A DNA stretch of 64,000 nt from Pagrus major (GCF_040436345.1 NC_133218.1:4714484-4778483), one strand, 5' to 3'; positions 52,301 to 59,529 are shown, numbered from the stretch's first letter. A program made the numbers and translations. The notes: generated from the sequence alone by a model not told the origin.

Positions 52301-55300
52301 TTGAGCAAGGCACCGAACCCTTAACTCCTTGGGGTGCCTGACTACAGGCAAGCGTGACATGGTAGACATTATACACTAAAAATCAATATGTTAAAATTGT
52401 AATCGTGAGCACGGTGACATTAGCATTAAGCTCAAAGCACCATTGTGCCACATACAACCTCAACCCTATAACATGTACTGTATCTAACTTCTGACTCAAA
52501 CTGTGGAAAATACTTTAAGCCGATAACGCAGACATTACAGTCACGTCACTGTGAAAGTTGTGTCCAAACTAAATAGATCGATTTCTGTTTTTCTACCTAC
52601 CTCAGGAGGCATAAAGACACTTTTCTTTGCAGCTTTTCAAACAGGCTCAATAAAGGAAACACTATTTAAGGCCAGTGGTGAAAGACTGCACAGACTCCCC
52701 GTAGTTCTTTGTGATGTGCAACTCGTAACTGAGCTAAGGAGTAAAGGTCAGGTCTCCATTGAGGAGACCTGGTTCAACAGTAGAAAAATAAACAGTGGAA
52801 ATACAAAGTGGGAGGGTTATGTGGCGCATGACTCAAGTATGCAGGTCCGCGTATCCCATCAGGTTTAAAGACCCAAGCTCTTTGCAAATTGGAGATGATG
52901 TGGCCTCTTCTGAGCTCCCCAAAGAGTGTCTGCTCTGGCAGAGTGTTTAGAGCTCCATAATGCTCAGTAGACACGTGAGGAAATGACACATTCTTGACAT
53001 GATGACCTTTCCTCAACTTGGTAGCTCCATCAGCAGTCATGGACAGAAACTGTCAGCAGACCTGACAAAGATGTCTCAACTTCTTGATGTGTCTGAGGCC
53101 AAATATGGTGAATGTAGTATTTGTTTTCCTGCTCACTTAAATTTTGATTTGAAGAATATTGTTGATTGAAGAAAAAAATCTGATCTTCTTTTACACTAAC
53201 TGTTCTAATATCATCAGATACATCAAAATGATTGTAAAGAACTTAAAGAAGCTCACTGGAATCAACAAACTTTCTTAATTTGGAGCTCAAAGAAAGCCTT
53301 CTGACTGTAGCTGCATGTCTGCCTTACTTCAGGTTCAGGTCATAAAAAGCTTTTCTCACAGAGTCACTTTCCAGCTGTGATCCTGTTCCTATCCAAACAC
53401 AGAGCTGAGGGTTTGAGAGACAACTCTGGAAAAGTTGACAATGCTGCACACAGGCAACATCGGTAATTTTAACAATTTTAAATCCCCTGAATGGTAAGCT
53501 GATGTGAAACCACTTAAGGGGAAAGTGGAGTTTAGAAAGTTAAAAGGCATCTAGACTGTCCATTGCAATTTATTCTGCAAGTGTATGACTAACAGTTTTC
53601 TAACTGACTAATCTAAGTGGAGTCATATTTGTTAGTAGGGTAAATATAAACAGTCTCATAGGCAGTCAGATAAAGACACAAAATCAGCAGAAATGCCCCC
53701 TTAAGTGATGGGACTTGTTGAGCACATGTGCTGCTGCAGAGTTGGTGTCTGAAACTTCAAAGATGCATTTTCTTTCACGTGAAGCAAAAAAGAGCTGATT
53801 CCGTCCTGATGTGCAGAGATCACTGCCTCATCAAAACATTCACCTTGGGGAAAAAATTACAAATCCCTCTCAAACTTAGTTGACAGATTTAAAAATGAGA
53901 GACATGTGGAGGTGAAGTCATCATTGCTAGTAATCCAGATAAGACTTCAGTTCAGTTCAGTTCAGGGATGACTATTGGTTCTTTCACAGAATAGAGATTT
54001 TTGTAGTTGTAGATTTTTGTTTGACCAAGTAGAAAAAAAACAAATGACATATCACATTATAACAATATCCAAAATCTAAGATAATATAATGTCATATCAC
54101 CATAACAATGTATCGATATATTGCCCAGCTCTACTTAAAAACATAATGAATCACATAATTTAATCCACGAAAAAGTATATAAAGCAGTTAAAACAAGAAC
54201 ACAGAAAGAGCAACTGATACAATGCATAATGATGCAATGCAAACGATGCAATGCATAATGTGTTGATAATAGCCATAACGTTTTTGTTTGTTTTTTACAT
54301 ACAATTCTGAATGCAGTACTTCTGCTACTTTAATGGAGTATTTTTATGTCATGGTATGTTATAATTTTACTTAAATAAGGAGTAGGAGGTCACATGCTCA
54401 CGTCCTTCAGCCAGGCTACCACTGGTGATAGATAAAACTAACCTGAGCAGCAATATCTTTGAATTGGATGTGGGAATGTGGATTAAACAAATCAGGTCTT
54501 GTTAAAAATGAAAACATTATTTTTTCTTTTCATTTTATTCACCTTTCACACTCAATTATACTGTGTTTTCACATCTCCCTCAGATCCTGCAACATTCCTT
54601 TAGTCCAGCTGAGAACTGTCAGACTATGCATTGCACACACACACTCCCACAAACACACACACAAATATACAGACAGTCTCGAGATTGTGAATACAGCTGC
54701 ATGTTCACATACCCACACCTACGCACACTGCTGCACTGACTAAACAGCCTCTTTAAAACTAAACTCCACAGGATGACCAACTTGTCTGCTGGGAAGACGG
54801 ACGAGTCATAACTGTGGTGTAAAACAAGTGTGAGTCTCAGCACTGTGGGTTACACTGGGTTCAGCTAGACAGTATACTGAACAGTCACCATACTCAAACA
54901 ATGCTTTATAACATTGTTAACATATATAAATGAGGGAGATGTTTCTTCTTCTTCTATCTTTCTATTCTTGCATCAGTTAGAGGACTTTACACAGCATCGC
55001 TGCTTCTTATGACTATCTTATTGCTCAGGCAAGGTACTTTTATACAAGATGTATGGACACCTAATAAGGATGACAAAATCCTGATCTCAATAGATCCATT
55101 TAGCTGGATGCTGTTTGCACAGGCTGTGCTACACTATTCTTTCAGTGAAAATGTTTTCACGTCGTTCTCAGACATTTACCTCAGGCGAGGAAGTGTCTCT
55201 GGTGACCTTTATTCCACACAAATCAGCCTCATCAGACCTTTTCCGTTCTGGTTGGCTGACAGTTGCTCAGAATGGGAAAGAGGTTGGATTTTACTGTGTC

Positions 55301-58300
55301 GCTGACATGTGTGCTCTGTGGCAAAGGAAGACTTGGACTCCTTTGAGCTGGCAGCTATCTCTAGTTTGTCACTTCCTTCGCCAACTGTGTCACTGTCCCT
55401 TCCTGTACAGGAAGAACACATATTCAGTCCCTAACCCCTAACCTAAACCTTAAAGGATAACACTAGAGGCAGTCTATATTTTACCCCCATAAAAAGACTA
55501 AAGCCATCACTGGGTCAATATTCTCTGATTTCCCAACCCTGTGTGTGGTTTCTACGAAATACTTAAAGATATAATATGTGACATTTCTGCATTTAAATTT
55601 CTAAAAACAACCTGACCACTGTAATATATTTAGAGTTGGGTACTTAGATTATCCCCAATGTTTCCAACAATATTCAAACCCAGAGAAATCAATATATCAG
55701 CTAGGCGATAGTATCGGCCGATATTGGATTACCCTGTGGATTTATCACAGATATCGGTATCGGGGATTAGATATTATAATGCAGAGAAATTTGCCTGGGA
55801 TATTTTATGATTAATAAATTAGTAAGTAGTAAATAAACCATTTCAGTGCACTGATTTAGCCAATGAAGTTTATTGTATATGTATGTTTATTGTATGTAAA
55901 ATATCCTGCCTCCGTTACATATCTTTGTCACAAGTGTTTGATAACCACATCAGACGGCGATCATGACTAAACATAACATGAATAAAATTCTCCCATAATC
56001 CAGCGCTACTTCCCGACGTCATCATCCATACATGTTTTCTTTTCATTGTTCCGACTGAGAGCCCCATAGTGGCAGAAAACACATAGTGTTCCTTAAAAAC
56101 AGGTTAAAAAAAAAATACTTTTTTGTTATTTGTTTGTTGTTGTTGGGGACTTTGCGTTGGGTTTTTATCTGTAGATTAATACATGTGGTGTGTGGACTGT
56201 GTATCTTGGACTAACTCGCTCATTAACTACAGTGCCAAATTTCATTATAGTGAAGGAACATGTCACCCAGTGAAGAGCGTGGCTCATTAATGTGTTTTAC
56301 TAGCTTTTGGACAATATGAAGGCTTTTGGCCCAGATGAATAACGCCTATCAGGCTTTGGCTACATATACATTGTTAGTTGGGTCAATAAATTGTTGTTTT
56401 TTGTCTTTTGTGGGATTTTTTGACAAAGAAAAAGACTTTAGCAGACTTGACCCACATCTCACTCCCATGGTCTAACACTTAAATTGGGCCTCACACTGAT
56501 ATAAATGCACAAACACATCTACACACGGCTCTCAATCAGCTTCTAGCATTTCTGCCTGTGAGGTTACGAATAGACAGTCATCTGCAGAATATAGTAATTT
56601 CACTGCCAAGTGCAATATTCTAAAGCTTCTTTATATGAATACAATACTCTCTCTCTTTTCACTCACATACACATTCAACACTGTAAACCTCAACCTGCCC
56701 GAGGAAAACAGAAGATGGATAACTTGCCAAGAGGAACAGTAAAAACAATCAGCATGGGACAGAAGGCCCAGTATAGTATTTACTGCATGTACACTGGTCC
56801 CATTATGTTTGCAGAGCAGCACTTAGTGTTAAAATTCAAATGATACCATTGGGCTGTTGTTTTGAAGGACATGGTGACAGATCATTTCTTAATGAGCTGT
56901 AACCCACTTCTACCACAATGTTGTTGCAACAATAATTAGATTAGATACAATGTGTATGGTACACTGCTATCACAAAGATTTTTGCATACAGGGAATGGGT
57001 TTGTTATCTATTTCCTATTTTAACCAGACAAATTCTACTTGCGGGAAGCATCAACAAGCTCTAATACTTAGATAAGAAAATAGGTCACCAGAACAACTCC
57101 TACGACTTTTCTAAAAAATCACCGAAGTGGTTAAGGTGGAGGGTTTCCAGATAAACAGTTGATAATCACTAGCTGGACACACGTTTTAACCAATAGAGTC
57201 TGTATCAAGTTAAAGTAAGTTAAGGTTAGATCATGGACAGGGTAATACAATCCAAAAAGTCCAGCTTGAGTCTTTATCCATGTATTTGACATGCAGTTTC
57301 GATTATTATGAGGAAGGATCTTACTGCCTGGGAAAGTTCACACAGTGGCAACCGATTACACTCACCCAGGAGATCCAAGTTTGATTCCTGTGTGTAACCA
57401 AAAGTCAAAGCTGACTTGTTTGTAACTTATGTAACTGAACATACATATTTTAGCCCGAATGATGTTTTGCTAAGCCTAACCAATCAGTTTTGGTCCCTAA
57501 AACTAACTAAGTCCAAAACTAAAATATGTGAAATGTTTGACGGAAAGCTTTATTTTTAAAGTCCAATTGAACTTTGCATATTAATTTGACTGGGGGTACA
57601 TACAACATCATAGTTTGAAGCTTAGGGCCTCTGACCAAAGCTGCTGTAGTTTACATGTTGGGTGAAAAAACATGTTGTCCTGTTCAAATGAAAGAAGGGG
57701 CTGCATTTTAATTCAACTTCTGTGCTTAAAACGTCGAATGTTGGAAGGAGAGAGGATTCAAACCACGGTCAGGAGCCGATGCTGCAGGCACTGTACGCCC
57801 AACCATCCACCCTATCAAACAAAACTGCTTAGATGGGGGAGTCATTATTAACACAACTGCAAGTGATCACTCATCAGGGTACTGTAAACAAAGGTTGTTG
57901 CAATTTAACAAAAGACCAATGCTATCATTTTTCTGGTGAAGCGAGTCTGGCAGCCATTGACGTCAGAGAGAAAAAAATAGACATATAATTAAAAGATTTA
58001 TAAACAGAACTAATGATTTACACACACAGAAGCACAACTGGAAGTCAGCATGGTGCTTGCACAGTTCCTGTGACCAGACGTTTCGGGGATGCCAGAAACT
58101 AATTTTGGCCACCACACAGTGCCAGTTGGCCTAATAATAGTGTGCATCAGGAGTTAGTTTCTGCTATGAGGTAATATGATGAATGTGAGGTATCCAGCTC
58201 AGAACTACAGTTTGTTTTGCAAGCAGAAATTAATGGGAGGAAACTTTGCACACCACAGAGGAGGTACGGTAGATCACTATCTCTCCGGGGGGAAAAAAAA

Positions 58301-58932
58301 TCTAACTGCCAAGTCAGACAGTCTGTCAGCACTGTGTGTGTACAGTCATAATGTATTTGACCTCTTAATCTTTGCCTCAGATTACAAAGTCCTAAATTCT
58401 AAATTCTGGCAGTTTTACAAACCCTTAAATATACATCAAAATAAGAGATATTGTTATTTTATGTCGTAAAATATGGATGATGAAAGTGAAACTGTAATTC
58501 CAGTGGTTATTGTATAGTTTCGGAATAATGTCAATAAAGCTGAAAAAAGTATATTAGACACAAATAAAACTTTGCTGTCACATAACAGCAACAGGGCTCC
58601 TCTGCAATGTGCTAAACTTGAAGTTGTGGTGATAGTTTGCAAATAAGACAGAAATAAACGTATTTTTACAATACAATGTTGGCCACTTTGTATGATAAAT
58701 CCGGCACTGATCAGCAGAATTTAACATAAAATCTTTGTAGTACTTAGCAGGCGCAAAACATCAACAAGCTACATTATTTCGCACAGCATCAATTTGTAAA
58801 TCATAAAAGTTACTAACCACTTTTCTCCTCCAGCAGCCACGTGTTGCTGAACAGTGTATCCAAACTGGGCTTGTTTAGGGCCTTTGATGATCCTGTGTCT
58901 CTTTGTGTCGATATTGAAGCAGTTGTGGGACC
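11604..58932 (-). CDS. Integrin alpha-11 (itga11), exons 2-30, exon 1 outside or not found
   Basis: Collagen-receptor integrin alpha subunit; by family knowledge it forms alpha11-beta1 at the surface of mesenchymal cells and fibroblasts. I assembled 29 exons on the minus strand, all with AG acceptors, GT donors and matching phases, encoding 1,175 residues (numbered here from the first full codon of exon 2) plus a split first codon. With a signal peptide of about 20 residues this matches human ITGA11 (1,188 aa). Domain order: beta-propeller blades 1-2 (1-145); I domain with [18 protein letters not shown] and helix GYYNR (146-345); blades 3-7 with calcium loops [18 protein letters not shown] and DMNNDGLVD (350-625); thigh and calf (625-1115); membrane helix (about 1128-1149); tail [15 protein letters not shown]. 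Identity to alpha-11 rather than alpha-1, -2 or -10 rests on near-identical I-domain and membrane-region wording. Whether it is an itga11a or itga11b paralogue is open. The exons are listed separately. Confidence 0.95.
12740..13250 (+). mobile_element. Decayed L1-type LINE ORF2 C-terminal fragment, in itga11 intron 29
   Basis: The frame at 12864-13055 reads [11 protein letters not shown], then [11 protein letters not shown], then [10 protein letters not shown] and ATWACQPV. This is the C-terminal part of fish L1 ORF2, normally of the form QYKxxHRxHxTxxKLxKMG, CxxC, W.CxPV. Frameshifts and stops follow, and a second piece near 13140-13225 ([15 protein letters not shown]) keeps the pattern of the ORF2 tail. 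It lies antisense to itga11. It is clearly non-functional. Confidence 0.6.
15195..15308 (-). CDS. itga11 exon 29 (transmembrane helix)
   Basis: Residues 1113-1150. It begins [15 protein letters not shown] and runs into [18 protein letters not shown] then LALWK, the single membrane-spanning helix. The wording is almost the same as human ITGA11. Phase 0 at both ends; donor GTGAGT, acceptor TCCACAG. Confidence 0.96.
16448..17156. mobile_element. 709-bp hAT-like MITE with CAGTGGTGGAA ends, itga11 intron 28
   Basis: It starts CAGTGGTGGAA (16448-16458) and ends with the exact inverse TTCCACCACTG (17146-17156). Near each end are runs of the kind GTACTTTTACTT and TTATACTTCTACTCCACTAC that mark a very common teleost family. 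The 8 bp on the left (GTAAGAAC) and right (ATAAGTGC) agree at five of eight positions, consistent with an aged target duplication. No coding capacity. Confidence 0.75.
17670..17765 (-). CDS. itga11 exon 28 (calf-2 end)
   Basis: Residues 1081-1112, [18 protein letters not shown] then [14 protein letters not shown], aligned with the human LKYKSMKIMVNAALQ segment before the membrane region. Phase 0 at both ends; acceptor CTCTCCAG, donor GTGAGT. Confidence 0.92.
17938..18048 (-). CDS. itga11 exon 27 (calf-2)
   Basis: Residues 1044-1080, [18 protein letters not shown] then [19 protein letters not shown]. The Asn-Gln-Ser glycosylation site and the Cys align with human NHSN and INCN. Phase 0 at both ends; donor GTGAGT. 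Confidence 0.92.
18147..18230 (-). CDS. itga11 exon 26 (calf-2)
   Basis: Residues 1016-1043, [15 protein letters not shown] then [13 protein letters not shown]. This is the least conserved exon, but the [11 protein letters not shown] end matches human VEEDLRRAPQL in position and phase, and it joins exon 25 and exon 27 in phase 0. Acceptor CATTCCTCAG, donor GTAAAA. Confidence 0.85.
19413..19526 (-). CDS. itga11 exon 25 (calf)
   Basis: Residues 978-1015, [18 protein letters not shown] then [20 protein letters not shown], matching human IQNLGLFPIHGMMMKITIP. Phase 0 at both ends; donor GTGAGT, pyrimidine-rich acceptor. Confidence 0.95.
19623..19713 (-). CDS. itga11 exon 24 (calf)
   Basis: Residues 948-977, [16 protein letters not shown] then [14 protein letters not shown], matching human SLSHYEVKPNSSLERYDGIG. 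The first base completes an Arg codon with exon 23. The acceptor (TACTTCAAAAG) has a poor pyrimidine tract. Confidence 0.92.
19976..20059 (-). CDS. itga11 exon 23 (calf)
   Basis: Residues 920-946, [17 protein letters not shown] then [10 protein letters not shown], matching human LKYEADVLFTRS. The donor is GTTTGT, weaker than consensus. Split codons at both ends agree with exons 22 and 24. Confidence 0.92.
20317..20393 (-). CDS. itga11 exon 22 (calf)
   Basis: Residues 894-918, [17 protein letters not shown] then VRVILEAG, matching human VAFRLDFEFSKSIFLHH. Donor GTGCGA is below consensus; acceptor CTTTGTAG. Ends in phase 2 with AG, completed to Ser by exon 23. Confidence 0.93.
20555..20990 (+). 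repeat. Teleost interspersed repeat in itga11 intron 21
   Basis: Wording such as GAGGTCACATGGACCACGAC, TCTAATCAGTTCATGCTTGA, AATTCCCTCAAGGGGTTCTT and GAATGGGATGGATGGACGAC follows a high-copy fish repeat. The ends (TGCCTCCGC on the left and GCTGAGGCA on the right) look like remnants of inverted repeats. The small open frame inside (20763-20996) is not a gene. Confidence 0.55.
21521..21930 (-). repeat. (GGAGA)n minisatellite, about 410 bp, in itga11 intron 21
   Basis: Nearly pure GAGAG/GGAGA pentamers on the plus strand, broken at intervals by variant units of the forms ACTAAGGA and GTAAAGAGGA. On the itga11 sense strand it is a pure pyrimidine tract (TCTCC)n. A long open frame of SSPLL repeats on the minus strand is only a by-product of the repeat. 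A short extra patch lies at 21955-21968. Confidence 0.95.
24560..24722 (+). mobile_element. Possible 3' tail of a LINE insertion
   Basis: The segment ends GTTAACTGTTGTAATAAAAT, then a second AATAAA and an A-run with one G, which is how 5'-truncated L1-type copies end. Upstream sequence to about 24340 may belong to it, but no protein motif is visible. The assignment is from the tail only. Confidence 0.35.
26293..26570. mobile_element. 278-bp hAT-like MITE with an 8-bp target duplication
   Basis: It starts CAGGGGTGTCCAAACT and ends TTTAGGCAGCCCTG, inverted repeats of the hAT/Charlie type. The flanks are TTCTAGAG (26285-26292) and CTCTAGAG (26571-26578), which agree at seven of eight positions and fit the nTCTAGAn preference of hAT elements. 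Internal remnants (GAGGGCCAAAACTG, GGGCCATGGGCC) match fish and mammalian relatives. No coding capacity. Confidence 0.8.
26783..26881 (-). CDS. itga11 exon 21 (calf-1)
   Basis: Residues 861-893, [18 protein letters not shown] then [15 protein letters not shown]. The Cys pair and CNVS glycosylation site align with human IECVNEER and CNVSYPFFRAKAK. Phase 0 at both ends. Confidence 0.95.
26990..27200 (-). CDS. itga11 exon 20 (calf-1)
   Basis: Residues 791-860, from [17 protein letters not shown] through [19 protein letters not shown] to FSSLIVK. The reading frame requires the acceptor CCCTCCCAG before TCAG rather than the AG four bases later, giving Asn at the exon 19/20 joint. It covers the segment reported as an alpha-11-specific insertion in mammals; only the cysteines are conserved there. 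Confidence 0.93.
27880..27965 (-). CDS. itga11 exon 19 (thigh/calf joint)
   Basis: Residues 762-789, [18 protein letters not shown] then [10 protein letters not shown], matching human VPFWNGCNEDEHCVPDLVL. FWNGC and the CxPDL motif are typical of alpha integrins. Ends in phase 2. Confidence 0.95.
28116..28226 (-). CDS. itga11 exon 18 (thigh)
   Basis: Residues 725-761, [18 protein letters not shown] then [19 protein letters not shown], matching human LEDPDHGPMLDDGWPTTLR. Phase 0 at both ends; acceptor ATACCAG, donor GTGAGA. Confidence 0.95.
28402..28541 (-). CDS. itga11 exon 17 (thigh)
   Basis: Residues 679-724, [18 protein letters not shown], then [18 protein letters not shown] and EHIYFHVM. 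Matches human IRYNATMDERRYTPRAHL and GQELCERINFHV. Starts by completing a Val codon. Confidence 0.95.
31004..31170 (-). CDS. itga11 exon 16 (propeller end and thigh)
   Basis: Residues 623-677, [18 protein letters not shown] then [18 protein letters not shown] and [19 protein letters not shown]. The FEPSKxNIF and paired Cys match human. Split codons at both ends agree with exons 15 and 17. Confidence 0.95.
31260..31390 (-). CDS. itga11 exon 15 (propeller blade 7)
   Basis: Residues 579-621, [18 protein letters not shown] then [27 protein letters not shown] is a DxDxDG-type calcium loop, here with Asn at the third position as in human NEDGLID. The last codon, Trp, is completed by exon 16. Confidence 0.96.
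32300..32690 (+). repeat. Possible decayed retroelement long terminal repeat, itga11 intron 14
   Basis: A pyrimidine-rich stretch with repeated CCTGTCT, TGCCTGT and GTTTTTGGGTCGCCTCACAC wording reminiscent of fish gypsy-type LTR sequence. No intact ends or flanking duplication were found, so this is only a compositional suggestion. Confidence 0.25.
32838..33041 (-). CDS. itga11 exon 14 (propeller blade 6)
   Basis: Residues 511-578, [18 protein letters not shown] then [18 protein letters not shown] and [27 protein letters not shown] is a classic integrin calcium loop and VVGAPLED the FG-GAP strand. Phase 0 at both ends. Confidence 0.97.
33042..36958 (-). other. itga11 intron 13
   Basis: It contains the better-preserved hAT-like element copy (35687-36008) and otherwise AT-rich sequence. 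No extra exon or RNA gene was recognised. Confidence 0.6.
35687..36008 (+). mobile_element. hAT-like non-autonomous element, copy 2, itga11 intron 13
   Basis: It starts TAGAGCTGCAACTATTGATT and ends GGCTGCAGCCCTA, imperfect inverted repeats of the TAGGGCTGCAAC type. Interior AAACTGAATATCTTTGGGTT, AGGCATTTGAGGACGTTATC and AGACCAAACAACTGATCGA align with the copy at 637-892. About 320 bp, no coding capacity. Confidence 0.7.
36959..37102 (-). CDS. itga11 exon 13 (propeller blade 5)
   Basis: Residues 463-510, [18 protein letters not shown] then [18 protein letters not shown] and [21 protein letters not shown] is a full calcium loop. Matches human IGSYFGSEITSVDIDGDGVT. Phase 0 at both ends; donor GTGGGT. 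Confidence 0.97.
37103..39471 (-). other. itga11 intron 12
   Basis: Non-coding, AT-rich sequence. Open frames at 37211-37588 on both strands show no family motifs. No repeat with clear ends was recognised. Confidence 0.5.
39472..39620 (-). CDS. itga11 exon 12 (propeller blade 4)
   Basis: Residues 414-462, [18 protein letters not shown] then [18 protein letters not shown] and [26 protein letters not shown] is an FG-GAP strand nearly the same as in human. The first two bases complete Gly with exon 11. Confidence 0.96.
40533..40677 (-). CDS. itga11 exon 11 (propeller blade 3)
   Basis: Residues 365-412, [18 protein letters not shown] then [18 protein letters not shown] and [28 protein letters not shown] is shared with human. 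Acceptor CCCGATAG, donor GTGAGT. Confidence 0.97.
40678..43768 (-). other. itga11 intron 10
   Basis: It contains the repeat at 41030-41305; the rest is AT-rich with no recognised gene. Open frames such as 41217-41669 on the minus strand have no motifs or supporting splice sites. Confidence 0.5.
41030..41305 (+). repeat. Fish SINE/MITE-like repeat in itga11 intron 10
   Basis: The right half, ending TGTAAATGCAATCCATTTAC, and the left half GGTCCGGAGGTAGAGCGGGT plus TGTATGAATGCGCGCTTGAA, match the layout of a common fish repeat whose head resembles a tRNA-derived SINE. The 95-residue open frame at 41154-41441 is incidental. Confidence 0.6.
43769..43839 (-). CDS. itga11 exon 10 (I domain to propeller joint)
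   Basis: Residues 342-364, [18 protein letters not shown] then AHNVE, matching human ETSFGLEMSQTGFSSHVVE. The shortest internal exon (71 bp). Donor GTGAGT. Confidence 0.95.
44100..44576. mobile_element. 477-bp MITE with GGTCCCATATT ends, itga11 intron 9
   Basis: The left end TAAAGGTCCCATATTATG (44100-44117) is the inverse of the right end ACAATATGGGACATTTA (44560-44576) apart from a few differences. The interior includes GCCTGTCACTTTAAGACCCC and TCTGATTGGTCAGCTCTC, wording common in fish MITEs of this type. No coding capacity; the superfamily is not assigned. Confidence 0.75.
44951..45116 (-). CDS. itga11 exon 9 (end of I domain, collagen-binding helix)
   Basis: Residues 286-340. It starts [18 protein letters not shown], then [18 protein letters not shown], then [23 protein letters not shown] is the extra helix found only in collagen-binding alpha subunits (alpha-1, -2, -10, -11), and the segment is almost the same as human ITGA11. 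The donor is GTTTTG, weaker than consensus. Confidence 0.98.
45641..45785 (-). CDS. itga11 exon 8 (I domain)
   Basis: Residues 238-285, [18 protein letters not shown] then [18 protein letters not shown] and [20 protein letters not shown] contributes the MIDAS aspartate. The first base completes Arg from exon 7. Donor GTGAGT. Confidence 0.97.
45867..46015 (-). CDS. itga11 exon 7 (I domain)
   Basis: Residues 188-236, [18 protein letters not shown] then [18 protein letters not shown] and [21 protein letters not shown] carries the MIDAS threonine. Acceptor TTCCACAG, donor GTACAG. Confidence 0.97.
46347..46474 (-). CDS. itga11 exon 6 (I domain start, MIDAS DGSNS)
   Basis: Residues 146-187, [18 protein letters not shown] then [18 protein letters not shown] and GPGQIQ. 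DGSNS is the DxSxS metal-ion-dependent adhesion site motif that coordinates the Mg ion bridging to collagen. Acceptor TTCTTCAG. Confidence 0.98.
46611..46725 (-). CDS. itga11 exon 5 (propeller blade 2)
   Basis: Residues 107-144, [18 protein letters not shown] then [18 protein letters not shown], matching human ACSPLWSHECGSSYYTTG. Its cysteines are shared with all collagen-binding alpha chains. Donor GTAAAG. Confidence 0.97.
46990..47081 (-). CDS. itga11 exon 4 (propeller blade 2)
   Basis: Residues 77-106, [18 protein letters not shown] then [12 protein letters not shown], matching human RVTLSNVSERKDNMRLGLSL. It contains an Asn-Val-Ser glycosylation site. The first two bases complete Gly from exon 3. 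Confidence 0.96.
47571..47683 (-). CDS. itga11 exon 3 (propeller blade 1)
   Basis: Residues 39-75, [18 protein letters not shown] then [30 protein letters not shown] is the FG-GAP motif of blade 1. The first base completes Trp from exon 2. Confidence 0.96.
48070..48330 (-). repeat. Interspersed repeat, copy in minus orientation, itga11 intron 2
   Basis: TTGCTAGAGGAAATATGAGG, ATCACCAAAGTCAATAGG, ATCCTCTGGGAACCATGA and GAGATATTTCAGTC are the reverse complement of a high-copy fish repeat; the copy at 51901-52108 has the same family in the other orientation. Boundaries are approximate. Confidence 0.55.
49250..49354. repeat. (AT)n microsatellite, itga11 intron 2
   Basis: About 75 bp of uninterrupted AT dinucleotides, then a variant part with GTATATAT and ACACATATATAT. 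The tract is self-complementary and can extrude as a cruciform. Short open frames of Ile-Tyr repeats here are artefacts of the repeat. Confidence 0.97.
50656..50745 (+). repeat. Short interspersed repeat fragment (GTCAATTTTATTTG type)
   Basis: GAGTCAATTTTATTTGTTTG, ACAAATCATAACAGAAGTTA, GGGGCCCTTTGATTTACAG and GATAGACC follow the layout of a common fish repeat head. Only a truncated copy is present. Confidence 0.4.
51901..52108 (+). repeat. Interspersed repeat, plus orientation copy, itga11 intron 2
   Basis: TTTAGCCACGTTAGCAGTAT, then CTGAAATATTTCAATAAAT, ACAGACATTCAATGTCCCC and TCTAGTGCCACCAGCAGGTC. The same order of blocks appears reverse-complemented at 48070-48330. The CCACCAGCAGGTCAAAG end is typical of the family in teleosts. 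Confidence 0.6.
52159..52345 (+). repeat. Fish SINE-like repeat, itga11 intron 2
   Basis: GTGTGGACTGGTAGCTGGAG, AGGTGCCAGTTCATCCCCTA and GGTGCCCTTGAGCAAGGCAC followed by CGAACCCTTAACTCCTTGGG reproduce the core of a widespread fish repeat often classed with SINEs. Boundaries are approximate. Confidence 0.6.
53965..54132 (+). repeat. Repeat fragment ending GATATATTGCCCAGCTCTA
   Basis: The right end CGATATATTGCCCAGCTCTA is the terminal wording of a common fish transposon-derived family. The left end is not visible. Confidence 0.35.
55640..55800 (+). repeat. hAT-like fragment (ATCGGCCGATATTGG wording)
   Basis: GTATCGGCCGATATTGG and ACAGATATCGGTATCGGGG recur in a fish hAT-derived repeat family. 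It is old and lacks clear ends. Confidence 0.35.
57330..57420 (+). repeat. Degraded tRNA-like (SINE head) sequence
   Basis: The stretch GGAGATCCAAGTTTGATTCC resembles an RNA polymerase III box B (GGTTCGANNCC), with an upstream CACTCACCCAGG segment like an anticodon-arm region. The match is too poor for a working tRNA. A similar box B-like ATTCAAACC occurs near 57757. Confidence 0.25.
58818..58932 (-). CDS. itga11 exon 2 (start of mature protein, propeller blade 1)
   Basis: Residues 1-37 plus a split Trp, [18 protein letters not shown] then [23 protein letters not shown] and FGYTVQQH match human FNMDT and FGYTVQQHD. The first two bases complete a Gly codon begun in exon 1, which was not found. 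Acceptor TTTTTAAG, donor GTTAGT. Confidence 0.93.
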
Positions 58933-59056
58933 CTTAAAAAAGAAAAGATCATTTTCATCAAAGAAGAGCTTTACATTTCTGTTGTAAAATAGTGCGTCAA
59001 GTAGCGTGGGAGTTGTCAGCTTTGTAGTTAAACAACAACTATTGCAGATAAAAATC

Positions 59057-59529
59057 CATCTAGTTTTCAGTGCCACGTGGGAGTATCTCAGCAGTTTTAT
59101 GGGCCCCTGTACTGAATAATAACATTAAGATTAATTAGACTAAAGCATCCGGCCTAAGTGCAACAAACATTGGCAGACTCGTCCTTACTCATCCTTAAAA
59201 TAATCCCTACTTTGTCTCGTGTCTGTTTCTCCCTTTGCATCAGTCTAAACACAGACTTCCCTCATAATGAAACAAGAGTTGCAGAGTAGCTGGGCTGCCG
59301 GTCACATTGAACTGACATTCATCCATCGTACATTTGCAGATCCAGAGGATTTTTCTCTAAACAATGTGGTGTCTTACACAACATATAAGAAACCTCAATG
59401 AAAGATATAAAATATGTGATTTATATTTCAGTTGTGGGGGAGTTGAAAATTTCTTCTATAAGACAAAATTACAAAAATACACTACACTATATAGATACAT
59501 TATAGCTTGCAATTGTAATTAGCGTTGGT
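59057..59529 (+). repeat. Direct duplication, copy A, itga11 intron 1
   Basis: Shared blocks in the same order with copy B: CATCTAGTTTTCAG, CAGTTTTATGG, AATTAGACTAAAG, CCTTACTCATCC then AAAATAATCCCTAC, ACTTCCCTCATAA, GACATTCATCCATC, CCAGAGGA, AAAATATGTGATTTA, and GACAAAATTACAAAA. Copy A begins 125 bp upstream of exon 2 in gene direction. Confidence 0.85.

Larger units (their letters stand above)
47684..58817 (-). other. itga11 intron 2, the longest placed intron (about 11.1 kb)
   Basis: It holds inverted copies of one repeat family (48070-48330 and 51901-52108), an (AT)n tract (49250-49354), repeat fragments at 50656, 52159, 53965, 55640 and 57330-57800, and otherwise AT-rich sequence. No additional exon was recognised in any frame. 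Confidence 0.6.
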
